A stretch of DNA of 64,000 bases from Nocardioides limicola (GTDB lineage Bacteria > Actinomycetota > Actinomycetes > Propionibacteriales > Nocardioidaceae): positions 62,001 to 126,000 of the forward strand of contig NZ_JAERJA010000012.1 of assembly GCF_016827675.1 (NCBI RefSeq), in the 5' to 3' direction. Under the pieces are notes generated by a model. It was given only the letters and a program-made list of their open reading frames with translations, was not told the DNA's origin and did no database searches. Shown here piece by piece: positions 25,572-33,636 of the stretch. Positions within the stretch are counted from its first letter, which is position 1, and every line of letters begins with the position of its first letter. The position numbers and the translations under genes were made by a program.

Positions 25572-25958
25572 ATGGACACAGTGGCGAGTGAGACACTACT
25601 CCGCGTGCGAGGCAGATGGGTGCAGGGGCGGACCCGGGCGTCAACCTGGGGGATCGCGGTGGTGCGCGGCCGCTCGATGCAGCCAGGGCTGCGCGACGGT
25701 GACCGGCTGCTGGTCAGGTGGGGTGTCGAGGTCAGTCCGGGGGATGTCGTGGTGGCGCGCCTGGGCGATGGCACGGTGGCGGTGAAACGAGCGGTGGAGC
25801 GACGAGACACCCGGACCGGGGTGCCGGGCTGGTGGCTGCTGAGCGACAATGCCGTGGACGGTGTCGACTCGCGCCACCGGGGGCCGGTCGGCGACGATGC
25901 GGTGCTGGCTGTGGTCCGGGCCAGGGTCTGGCCGCCGCGCTGGCGCCACCGGGAGTGA
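25572..25958 (+). CDS. sodX: Ni-SOD maturation protease SodX (S24/S26 family)
   Basis: 128 residues from the ATG at 25572. AVVRGRSMQPGLRDGDRLLV carries the catalytic Ser (SM motif), DGTVAVKRAVER the general-base Lys, and LLSDNAVDGVDSRHRGPV the C-terminal signal-peptidase box. It removes the sodN propeptide to expose the nickel-binding His. No hydrophobic anchor is visible, so it is cytosolic like other SodX. The GTG at 25605, seven bases after GACACT, is an alternative leaderless start. Confidence 0.9.
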   Translation: MDTVASETLLRVRGRWVQGRTRASTWGIAVVRGRSMQPGLRDGDRLLVRWGVEVSPGDVVVARLGDGTVAVKRAVERRDTRTGVPGWWLLSDNAVDGVDSRHRGPVGDDAVLAVVRARVWPPRWRHRE

Positions 25959-26017
25959 CCCGCACCACAGCCGCCCCGGAGACCGCAGTGGCTAACCTGT
26001 GCCAGACTTGACGAGTT

Positions 26018-27271
26018 GTGAAGGTGGAGAGTGTGAGGGACGTGGCTGCGACAGATCCTGCCCAGACGGGCTCTGGTGACGAACTGCCCACGCCCGGCGA
26101 CCCTTCGCACCCCTACCAGGGAGACCCGGTCTTCGACCTGCACGTCGGCGGCAAGCTCGAGACGGTGGCCCGAGTGCCGCTCACCGATGCCCACGACCTG
26201 GCGCTGGCCTACACGCCCGGGGTTGCCCGGGTCTGCGAGGAGATCGCCGCCGACCCGTCGATGACCCAGCACTACACCTGGGTGCCCAACACCGTGGCCG
26301 TGGTCACCGACGGCACAGCCGTGCTGGGCCTGGGTGACATCGGGCCTGCCGCAGCGATGCCGGTGATGGAGGGCAAGGCCGTCCTCTTCAAGCAGTTCGG
26401 CGGCGTGGATGCGGTGCCGATCTGCCTGGACACCACCGACACCGACGAGATCGTCGAGACGGTGGCCAGGCTGGCGCCCAGCTTCGGCGGCATCAACCTC
26501 GAGGACATCTCCGCACCCCGCTGCTTCGAGATCGAGGACCGGCTCAAGGAGCGACTGTCGATCCCGGTCTTCCACGACGACCAGCACGGCACTGCCGTGG
26601 TGGCGCTCGCGGCGCTGAAGAACGCGCTGCGGCTGACCGGACGGGACCCGGCGACCACCCGGGTGGTGATCTCCGGTGCCGGTGCGGCCGGTGTCGCGGT
26701 CGCCAAGATCCTGCTGGAGGCCGGTATCGGGGACCTCGCGGTCACCGACCGCAAGGGTGTGCTGAACTCCGAGCGCGGCGACCTCACGCCGGTGAAGCGC
26801 GGACTGGCCGAGATCACCGCGGATGTCACCGGCCGATCCGGCACGTTGGCCGACGTCCTCGCCGGCGCCGACGTCTACATCGGCGTCTCCGGCGGCACCG
26901 TGCCTGAGGAGTACGTCGCGTCGATGGCACCCGAGGCGATCGTCTTCGGGCTGGCCAACCCGACGCCGGAGGTACATCCCGACATCGCCCACAAGTACGC
27001 GCGCGTCGTGGCCACCGGACGGTCGGACTTCCCCAATCAGATCAACAACGTGCTGGCCTTCCCCGGGATCTTCCGAGGGGCCTTCGACGTCCAGGCCACC
27101 GCGATCACCGAGTCGATGAAGGTGGCTGCGGCAGACGCCCTGGCCGACCTGGTGGGCGACGGGTTGACCGAGGACCGGATCATCCCGGACCCGTTCGACC
27201 CCAGAGTGGCGCCGGCCGTGGCGACCGCCGTCGCCGCGGCAGCCCGCCGCGACGGTGTCGCCAAGATCTGA
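26018..27271 (+). CDS. NAD(P)-dependent malic enzyme
   Basis: 417 residues from a GTG; the GTG at 26033 is an alternative. YTPGVARVCEEIAADP is the malic N-terminal signature, INLEDISAPRCFEIEDRL and VFHDDQHGTAVV the metal and substrate sites, and VVISGAGAAGVAVAKILLEAGI the dinucleotide fold. It decarboxylates malate to pyruvate. It is the short bacterial form without a phosphotransacetylase domain. TAACCT near 25993 may be its -10. Monocistronic. Confidence 0.94.
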   Translation: MKVESVRDVAATDPAQTGSGDELPTPGDPSHPYQGDPVFDLHVGGKLETVARVPLTDAHDLALAYTPGVARVCEEIAADPSMTQHYTWVPNTVAVVTDGTAVLGLGDIGPAAAMPVMEGKAVLFKQFGGVDAVPICLDTTDTDEIVETVARLAPSFGGINLEDISAPRCFEIEDRLKERLSIPVFHDDQHGTAVVALAALKNALRLTGRDPATTRVVISGAGAAGVAVAKILLEAGIGDLAVTDRKGVLNSERGDLTPVKRGLAEITADVTGRSGTLADVLAGADVYIGVSGGTVPEEYVASMAPEAIVFGLANPTPEVHPDIAHKYARVVATGRSDFPNQINNVLAFPGIFRGAFDVQATAITESMKVAAADALADLVGDGLTEDRIIPDPFDPRVAPAVATAVAAAARRDGVAKI

Positions 27272-27303
27272 CCTCTCCTCGCCTGTATCAGCATCGGTGA
27301 AGT

Positions 27304-27317
27304 CTGCTCCTGAGCAG
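27304..27317. promoter_or_regulatory. Palindrome upstream of the first subtilisin
   Basis: CTGCTC-CT-GAGCAG, 31 bases before the start codon at 27348. A regulator site is possible. Confidence 0.35.
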
Positions 27318-27347
27318 TGACGTAATCCCTCAGCGAGGAGAACTCCC

Positions 27348-28619
27348 ATGTCACTGGAAGAGAGCACCGAAGAACTGCCGACCGGGCCCACCGGTCGTTA
27401 CATCGTCACGGTTGCCGGGCATGCCGGCAGCGCCGCCCTGCAGCAGGTGGCGGAGGCCAGCGGCGACTCCGACTGCGAGGTGCTCGATCACCTCAACATG
27501 GCGATCGTCGAGGCCGACGAGGCGCACCTGGCGTTGCTGCGCTCGGCCGTCGAGGATCCGTCCAGTCCGGTGATCGCGGTGGAGCCCGAGGAGTACGTGA
27601 CGATCATGGACCACGTCGACGCGGCTCAGCGCAGCACCGCGACGGTCAACCCGTTCGTCACGATCGGCGACGGCGACGTCGAGGCGGCCGCCACCTACGG
27701 CGACACCAGCACCGCCAGTTGGGGCCTGTACGCCGTACGGGCGATGCCGCCGGTGCTGCACACGGCACCCTGGTCCGGGCAGGGCACCACGATCGCGGTC
27801 CTGGACACGGGCATCGACCTGCAGCACCCCGACTTCCAGGGCGGCCGGATCGTGGACACCCGGAGCTTCATCCCCAACCAGACGGTGCAGGACGGGCACA
27901 GCCACGGCACCCACTGTGCCGGCACGGCAGCCGGGCCGCGGGTGCCCACCCAGGGCCGCCGCTACGGGGTGGCGCATGGCGCCAAACTGCTCATCGGCAA
28001 GGTCCTCGCGGACTCCGGTGGCGGCACCTCGGGGCAGGTGCTGGCCGGGATCAACTGGGCGATCGACAAGAAGGCCACGGTGATCTCGATGTCCCTCGGG
28101 TCGTCGGTGCAGCCGGGCCAGTTGCCGCACACCTACTACGAGGAGGCGGCCCTGAGGGCGTTGAACAACAACGTCCTGATCGTCGCCGCCGCCGGCAACA
28201 GCGGCAACGGCAAGCCGGTCGGCTCCCCGGCGAACGCGCCCTCGGTGCTCTCGGTCGCGGCACTGGACCAGAGCCTCAACGTGGCCTCGTTCTCCTGCTT
28301 CGGCCTGAACGGTGCCGGTGGTGAGGTCAACGTCGCCGCGCCGGGTGTGCAGGTCTACTCGGCGGTGCCGACCAACAAGGGCTCCTACGGGTTCAAGACC
28401 GGCACCTCGATGGCGACCCCGCACGCCGCGGGGGTGGCCGCGATGCTGGCGCAGAAGACGGGCAAACGGGGACTGGCCCTGTGGAACGAACTGATGCTCA
28501 CCACCCAGTCGTTGTCACCGCTGCCGCCGATGGCGGTCGGCTACGGCAACGTCCAGGTGCCGGTGAGCCGGATGGTGCTCCAGCCCATCCCGATCCAGCC
28601 CGTCCCGATCCGACCCTGA
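27348..28619 (+). CDS. Subtilisin-like S8 serine peptidase without signal peptide
   Basis: 423 residues; GAGGAGAA precedes the ATG. Residues 17-90 resemble an inhibitor-I9 propeptide (RYIVTVAGHAG...). The catalytic domain has Asp153 (AVLDTGIDLQHPD), His186 (GHSHGTHCAGT), oxyanion Asn284 (AAAGNSGNG) and Ser354 (GTSMATPHAAG), so it should be active. The tail is proline-rich (PIPIQPVPIRP). There is no signal peptide or anchor, so it is probably intracellular. It converges on the TPR-CHAT gene across a double hairpin, and its link to that operon is a hypothesis. Confidence 0.92.
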   Translation: MSLEESTEELPTGPTGRYIVTVAGHAGSAALQQVAEASGDSDCEVLDHLNMAIVEADEAHLALLRSAVEDPSSPVIAVEPEEYVTIMDHVDAAQRSTATVNPFVTIGDGDVEAAATYGDTSTASWGLYAVRAMPPVLHTAPWSGQGTTIAVLDTGIDLQHPDFQGGRIVDTRSFIPNQTVQDGHSHGTHCAGTAAGPRVPTQGRRYGVAHGAKLLIGKVLADSGGGTSGQVLAGINWAIDKKATVISMSLGSSVQPGQLPHTYYEEAALRALNNNVLIVAAAGNSGNGKPVGSPANAPSVLSVAALDQSLNVASFSCFGLNGAGGEVNVAAPGVQVYSAVPTNKGSYGFKTGTSMATPHAAGVAAMLAQKTGKRGLALWNELMLTTQSLSPLPPMAVGYGNVQVPVSRMVLQPIPIQPVPIRP

Positions 28620-28623
28620 ACCG

Positions 28624-28714
28624 GGTCGGCCCCGAACCCGGTCAGCCCCGGGGGGGCCGACCAACTGAGACCGACCGCGGCCCGGCACCGAATACGGGGG
28701 GTGCCGGGCCGCGG
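28624..28714. terminator. Double hairpin between convergent subtilisin and CHAT genes
   Basis: First stem: GGTCGGCCCC (28624-28633) with its complement at 28653-28662. Second stem: 15-bp perfect arms CCGCGGCCCGGCACC (28675-28689) and 28700-28714 around a 10-base loop. It is likely to be bidirectional. Confidence 0.75.
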
Positions 28715-28719
28715 CGTAC

Positions 28720-31071
28720 TCAGGAGGGGCCGTAGCACTGCACGGCGCAGTCGAGCGCTCCGGCCCCGAACGTCTCGGCGACGGCCAGCGCAGGGGAGAC
28801 CCCGGCAGCCAGCCGCGCGTGCAGCCTCGGGAAGCGCTCGGCCGCAGCATCCTCGGAGATGTCGGCGGGCGCGGCGATCACGTGCCGGGCGCCGGCATGG
28901 AGCCAGGCACGGGCCATCCCCAGCGAGCCACCACCGACGCCGCATGCCGACAGCACCACCAGGTCGGGGGTGCTGGCCAGCAGTTCCACGTCATGGCCGA
29001 ACCACGCGCCATCGGCCAGTTGCACCGAGGCCAGCAGCGGGTGGGCGTCGCGATCGTGCCCGTGCGCACACAGGTGCAGCAGGTCGCTGCGCGCGGCCAG
29101 CGAGGCCGCGGCCGGGCAGGTGGCGTCGTCGTGGACGGTGGCTCCACCAGGGGCCGCGGACCGCCAGGCATCGTGGACGCCCTTGGCCTCGTCCAGCCCG
29201 GTCCGGGTCCCCGGGCCGACCAGCACGGTGCGGGCGTCGAGCGAGCGGGGGGCGGTCTGCGCCGCGCGCACCCACGAGGTGGCCGAGGTCGGCAATGAGA
29301 CCGCAACCCCGGCCAGACTCCCCAACTGCCCCCACGGCATCCGCGACAGTTCGTCGGGGACCGTCAACACCAGGTGCTGCGCACCCGCCCAGGCTGGGGC
29401 CAGCACGGAGTCGATGCCGTCGAGACGCTCGGCCAGGCCCGCCCGGATCACCGCGAGGTCGTGCCGTGCGGCCATGGTCAGATCGGCGTGCAGCCCACCG
29501 AGGCGGTGCCTCAACTCATCCCAGTCACCGAGGTGGTGCACCTCGACCGAGTCGGTGGCCACGGACAGCGCGATCACGGCGCGGTCGACTTCCAGGATGC
29601 TCACGAACCGGGCCGATCCCAGCGCCGATCTGAGGGCCGACAGCGTCAGCGTCTTCGCAGGGGACACCGAGCCGCCCGCCTGCCAGCGACCGTGCCGGAT
29701 CTCCTCGATGAGTCGAGCCCTGGCCGCCGGATCCCCGTCGGGGCCCAGATGTCGCAGCGCGGCAAGCCGGTCACCGAGCTCCTCGGGTGGTCGCTCCGGC
29801 ACACTGCGGGCGACGAGCTCGCGGGCCCGCTCGGACCACTGCAGGAGGGCCTCGGGGTCGGCCGAGGCCAACGCTGCCTGTTGTCCGAGCCGGATGACCT
29901 GCTCGCCGTGGCGTTGGGTGGAGGACTGGAGTTCCAGGCTGCCGATGCTGCGTTGCCAGGTCTCCAGTTCGTCGAGGGCACTGCCGGCCCGGTGGAGCGC
30001 CTCGGCGAGGTCGTGGCGGCCCAGGGCCACTCGGGCAGCGACCTCGCCGGCCAACAGGTGGGTGGCCAGCGGCGCCGTGTCCGGGACCGGCTCCGGGAAC
30101 TCGCCGCGCAGCCCTGCCGCGCGCACCCGCAGCGCCCGGGCCGCGTCCGCCCGACCGGCCTCGGCCAGTCTCTCCGCCACCTCCGTCAGCGTCTGGTGCG
30201 GTGGCGTGGGTGCGGACCTGGCCTCGAGGTGGAGGGCGGTGGCGCGGGCGAGGTCCGCGTCGACGTTGTTGCCGTGCTCGGCGTAGCGCTGTGCGGCCGC
30301 CTCGGCGAGCGCGATGGCCTCGGGTCCGGACAGCAGACTGGCGAGGCGAGCTTCCACATCAGCCTGGATCCGCCACAGGTCACTGCCGTCGAGGCGTCGA
30401 CGGACCGCACGAAGGAGGCCGATCGCCTCGCCGGGCAGGGCAGCGGCGCCGAGCGCCTCGGCGCGGTCGATGTCGACGGTGGCGGTCACCGCCGGCCCCA
30501 GCGTGGCCAGCACCTTCCGGGCCTCGTTCATCTGCTGGAGTGCTTCGACGAGGTCGCCGCGCAAGAGGTGCAGGTACCCGAGATTGTGCCGGCACTTGGC
30601 GACCACCACCGGGTCGCTGCCGTCCAGGGCAGCGGTCAGGTCGGCCCAGGCTCCTTCGAAGTCAGCCAACTCCATCCGGGCCGTGCCACGGTTGGCCAGC
30701 AGGGTGGTCCGCTGGTCCGGATCGGTGGCGGCGCCGAGCCCGTCGATGGCCTCGGTGAACAGGTCGACGGCCTCCGCGGTCCGACCCTCGATCCATCGGA
30801 CGAAGCCGAGTTGGCCGCGGAGCACGGCGACGCTGATGGCCGACAGTCCGTGGCGCTTCAGCGCGTCCAGGCAACGTTGTTCGGCGTCCGCGACGCGGCC
30901 CTGCTCGGCCTCCAGGTAGGCCAGCGTCCCGTCGACCAAGGAGAGTTCGGCCGCCCCGATGGCCAGCGTCAGCGCCTCGTTGAGCAGCGCCTCGGCGGCC
31001 GGCAGGTTGCCGGCGTTGGCCAACTCCTTGGCCCGGGCATGCAACTGGGTTGCGGTGGGAGTCTCGGCCAC
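28720..31071 (-). CDS. TPR-CHAT caspase-like protease
   Basis: 783 residues from a GTG. Residues 1 to about 400 are TPR-like helical repeats (ELANAGNLPAAEALLNEALT, GRTAEAVDLFTEAIDGLG). From about 480 comes a CHAT domain, a caspase-fold peptidase, with the predicted dyad His670 (LLHLCAHGHD) and Cys710 (LVVLSACGVG). TPR arrays usually sense or bind partners; in the type III-E CRISPR TPR-CHAT the CHAT part is an activated protease. Here it is last in an operon after sigma factor, small protein and subtilisin. TACGCT six bases before the GTG hints at an internal promoter. Confidence 0.9.
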   Translation of the reverse strand: MAETPTATQLHARAKELANAGNLPAAEALLNEALTLAIGAAELSLVDGTLAYLEAEQGRVADAEQRCLDALKRHGLSAISVAVLRGQLGFVRWIEGRTAEAVDLFTEAIDGLGAATDPDQRTTLLANRGTARMELADFEGAWADLTAALDGSDPVVVAKCRHNLGYLHLLRGDLVEALQQMNEARKVLATLGPAVTATVDIDRAEALGAAALPGEAIGLLRAVRRRLDGSDLWRIQADVEARLASLLSGPEAIALAEAAAQRYAEHGNNVDADLARATALHLEARSAPTPPHQTLTEVAERLAEAGRADAARALRVRAAGLRGEFPEPVPDTAPLATHLLAGEVAARVALGRHDLAEALHRAGSALDELETWQRSIGSLELQSSTQRHGEQVIRLGQQAALASADPEALLQWSERARELVARSVPERPPEELGDRLAALRHLGPDGDPAARARLIEEIRHGRWQAGGSVSPAKTLTLSALRSALGSARFVSILEVDRAVIALSVATDSVEVHHLGDWDELRHRLGGLHADLTMAARHDLAVIRAGLAERLDGIDSVLAPAWAGAQHLVLTVPDELSRMPWGQLGSLAGVAVSLPTSATSWVRAAQTAPRSLDARTVLVGPGTRTGLDEAKGVHDAWRSAAPGGATVHDDATCPAAASLAARSDLLHLCAHGHDRDAHPLLASVQLADGAWFGHDVELLASTPDLVVLSACGVGGGSLGMARAWLHAGARHVIAAPADISEDAAAERFPRLHARLAAGVSPALAVAETFGAGALDCAVQCYGPS

Positions 31072-31097
31072 GCCCTCAGCGTAGCGATCGGCTCACC

Positions 31098-32540
31098 TCA
31101 CCCGTGGGCGAGTGCCTCCTGGGCGCGGGCGATCCTGTCGGCGGGGTCGGTCGCAGGCTCCAGCTTCGCCGCCAGCCGCGCTGCCAACACCGGGGCGGCG
31201 AACGACGTACCGCTCCAGACCGCGAAGCCGCCGGAGAAGTCGTCCGGGTCGAGGGTCTCCCGGCGCCCGTGACGCATCAGCGGCTCGGCGCCGGTGTTGA
31301 CCATCGGGTGGGTGCTCAACAACGCCGCACCCGGCTGCCATGACTTCACCCAGGTTCCCTCGTTGCTGAACGCGGCGACGGTGCCGTTGGGATTGGTGGC
31401 GCCGACCGAGATCAAGGGCGCCAGCCCGGCCGTATCCGGGTCGTCCGCGAAGGCGGCGGGATAGTGCGGACGACGGGTCGCGGCGTTGCCGGCCGAGACC
31501 ACGATCATGGTGCCTTCGGCGCGCAGCAGTCGCAGCGACTGCGATAGCGCTTCGCTGTACGCGGTGTCGTCCGCGGTCTCGTGCACATAGCTCAGTGACA
31601 GGTTCACCACGTCGATCGGCTGCCCCTGGCGTTGGTACTCCACCAACTGCATCACGGTCTCGATCAGGGTGAACTCGTCGATCACCCCGTCGCCCTCGCA
31701 GACCCGCACCGCCAGCACCTCGGCCTGCGGGGCGATCTGACGGATCAAGCCGGCGATGAAGGTGCCGTGCCCGGCCGCCGGTTCGGCGGCCCCGTCGATC
31801 GGGTCGCCGACATCGGGCACCCGTTCGGCGTCGACGCCGCCCACCAACCCGATCTCAGTGCCGTTGAGTTGTGGCCGGGTGACGACCTCATCGAGCCACG
31901 GATGCTCCGCGCAGCCGGTGTCCAGAACGGCCACCGTGACCCGTCGCCCCGACAGCTTCTGGCGGGCCGGAGGCTCCACGGCCACATTGACAGGCTGCTT
32001 CCCGCCCAGGCCGGGGACCGCATAGCTGGCGGCCGGATTGGTGCTCATCAGGGGGTTGGTGCTCATCAGCGGGTTGGTGCTCATGAGGGGATTCGTGCTC
32101 ATCAGCGGGTTCGTGCTCATCAGCGGACCGAGTGTCAGCACGTGGTTGAGGCCGATGGCCGACCCGCCGCCGCGTTCGCGCCAGGCCCGCAGCAGCAGGA
32201 AGGCGTCGGGGTCGTGCCCGAGGTGGGCACGGGCCCGGGTGAGCCGAAGCCGGCGTACCCCCGCGATCCCGGCGGACTCACCCGGCCCGGCGTGGGTGCG
32301 TCGCGGGGGGTGGGGCCCGGCGAAGCGCACCGCCTTGTCGTCGTGGATCTTCCACCCGCGTTCGCCGGCCAGTCTCCCCACCTCGCGCAGCTCCTCGTCG
32401 ACCCCGTCGCCGATCGGCATCAGCAGGGTGTCCGCGACGTACGCCGTCGGGAACCACCCCCGGCCGGCGTCAGTGCTGCTGACCCGGTACGCCGGCTGGT
32501 CGAACTGTTGGCGCCAATCGGCACGCTTGCGGTCCTTCAC
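31098..32540 (-). CDS. Subtilisin-like S8 peptidase with LMSTNP repeat linker
   Basis: 480 residues from a GTG with GAGGTG ahead of it. Residues 1-135 form a non-catalytic N-terminal domain. Residues 140-169 are five exact LMSTNP hexapeptides. The S8 domain then has Asp207 (VAVLDTGCAEHP), His258 (AAGHGTFIAGLI), Asn352 (VSAGNAATR) and Ser445 (WSGTSFAAPV), a complete triad. There is no signal peptide. The repeats sit between regulatory and catalytic parts, so they may be a spacer or a set of cleavage sites. It is third in the sigma/beta-sandwich/S8/CHAT operon. Confidence 0.92.
   Translation of the reverse strand: MKDRKRADWRQQFDQPAYRVSSTDAGRGWFPTAYVADTLLMPIGDGVDEELREVGRLAGERGWKIHDDKAVRFAGPHPPRRTHAGPGESAGIAGVRRLRLTRARAHLGHDPDAFLLLRAWRERGGGSAIGLNHVLTLGPLMSTNPLMSTNPLMSTNPLMSTNPLMSTNPAASYAVPGLGGKQPVNVAVEPPARQKLSGRRVTVAVLDTGCAEHPWLDEVVTRPQLNGTEIGLVGGVDAERVPDVGDPIDGAAEPAAGHGTFIAGLIRQIAPQAEVLAVRVCEGDGVIDEFTLIETVMQLVEYQRQGQPIDVVNLSLSYVHETADDTAYSEALSQSLRLLRAEGTMIVVSAGNAATRRPHYPAAFADDPDTAGLAPLISVGATNPNGTVAAFSNEGTWVKSWQPGAALLSTHPMVNTGAEPLMRHGRRETLDPDDFSGGFAVWSGTSFAAPVLAARLAAKLEPATDPADRIARAQEALAHG
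32034..32123 (-). repeat. Five 18-bp tandem repeats encoding LMSTNP
   Basis: Near-identical 18-base units within the subtilisin gene, with a few silent differences (for example atc/atg neighbours of the Met-Ser codons). Confidence 0.92.
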
Positions 32541-32543
32541 TGA

Positions 32544-32975
32544 TCACACCTCGAACTCGGTAGTCACGAAACCTCGGTGGTCGCCGCGCAGCCGGAGCCG
32601 CACCGGCCCCGCAGGCACCTGGGTGAACTCGAATCTTCCTGCCCGGCTCACCTCGGTGGACCGGGTGCCGGCGCTGGTCAACAGCTGCACCTCCTGGACC
32701 CCCTCGGTCCAGCCATCCACGCGGCGGCTGCCGTCGGGAGCTTCGGAGAGCCGCACCACCATGGTCAGGTCGTCGGTCTCGCACTCGAGCACCTGGGAGG
32801 CACCCCCCCGGACCGCCAGCGACTCCGAGGCGGTCAGCGTGAGCAGTTCGACGTCGAGATCCTCCGCGGCGATGGCGGCGATGATCCGGTCGGGCAGATG
32901 GGCGGGCATCGGGTCGGTGCGCTCCCACATCGCCCGCAGTTCGGCGAGCATCGCGCCGTCGTCGATCTCAGGCAT
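32544..32975 (-). CDS. Small two-part protein of the CHAT cassette (helical plus beta-sandwich)
   Basis: 143 residues from the ATG at 32975. The N-terminal ~45 residues are helical (MLAELRAMWERTDPMPAHLPDRIIAAIAAEDLDVELLTL), a pattern I recall in small genes next to ECF-like sigma factors in similar actinobacterial clusters. The C-terminal part (VDGWTEGVQEVQLLTS, GRFEFTQVPAGPVRLRLRG) looks like a carboxypeptidase-regulatory-like beta-sandwich. It overlaps the sigma gene by eight bases and ends three bases before the subtilisin start. It could be the sigma antagonist and a subtilisin substrate; this is inference. Confidence 0.75.
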   Translation of the reverse strand: MPEIDDGAMLAELRAMWERTDPMPAHLPDRIIAAIAAEDLDVELLTLTASESLAVRGGASQVLECETDDLTMVVRLSEAPDGSRRVDGWTEGVQEVQLLTSAGTRSTEVSRAGRFEFTQVPAGPVRLRLRGDHRGFVTTEFEV

Positions 32976-33552
32976 GGTCGCCTCCTTGGTCGAATCCCTC
33001 GCCGCGCAGCAGGGTGCGCAGCCTGGCCAGGCAGCGGCCGCGGGTCGGGCCGATGCTGCCGACCGGCATCCCGAGGTCGGCGGCGAGTTGGGCATAGTTG
33101 GGGCGGTCGAGGAACGCGGCGACGCGGAGCAGCCGCTGGCAGCGCTCCGACAGTTGACCCACCGCATCCCACAGAGCCCTGGCCTCCCAGCGGGTGGCCG
33201 CCTCGTCCTCGGCCGAACGGGTGCGCTGGCTGGGGATGTCCAGGGTGGGTAGTTCGTCGTCGGTTCCGCGGGCCACCCGCCACGCTTCGCGGCGGGTGGT
33301 GGTGGCGAGCCAGCCCCCGATGGCACCGGGGTCCCGAACCGACTCGGGGTGCCGGACCAGCGCCAGCCAGGTGCTCTGCACCACGTCGGAGGCCCGCTCC
33401 TCGTCGAGCCGCTGCGACCGGGCGATCTGCCACAGCACCGGCGTCAGCAGGCGGACGAGTTCGTCGATCGCAGCGGGTTCGCCGTCGCGCCAGCGCGAGA
33501 ACAGCTCGGCTGCCTCGCTCCAGAGCCGCTCGGACGAGCGCTGCTGGGTCAT
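32968..33552 (-). CDS. ECF-like sigma-70 family factor heading the CHAT operon
   Basis: 194 residues from the ATG at 33552. Region 2: PVLWQIARSQRLDEERASDVVQSTWLALVRHP; the DVVQSTW...GGWLATTTRREAWRVARG pattern is usual in this subgroup. Region 4: LSERCQRLLRVAAFLDRPNYAQLAADLGMPVGSIGPTRGRCLARLRTLL. No zinc anti-sigma follows; instead a beta-sandwich protein overlaps the stop. It probably directs transcription of its own operon. Confidence 0.88.
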   Translation of the reverse strand: MTQQRSSERLWSEAAELFSRWRDGEPAAIDELVRLLTPVLWQIARSQRLDEERASDVVQSTWLALVRHPESVRDPGAIGGWLATTTRREAWRVARGTDDELPTLDIPSQRTRSAEDEAATRWEARALWDAVGQLSERCQRLLRVAAFLDRPNYAQLAADLGMPVGSIGPTRGRCLARLRTLLRGEGFDQGGDHA

Positions 33553-33623
33553 GTGTCCAGTCTTCACAACTTCATGGAGTCGCGTACAGGGTTTCTGATA
33601 CATCGGGTTCTCGAGGCGGGCGC

Positions 33624-33629
33624 TAGGGT
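33624..33629 (+). promoter_or_regulatory. Putative -10 of the MDR oxidoreductase
   Basis: TAGGGT, seven bases before the ATG at 33637. Confidence 0.45.
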
Positions 33630-33636
33630 CAGTGCC

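Noticed and set aside
28720..31071. TPR-CHAT as part of a type III-E CRISPR (Craspase) system
   Set aside because: No gRAMP, Cas1 or repeat array is nearby; partners are a sigma factor and subtilisins.
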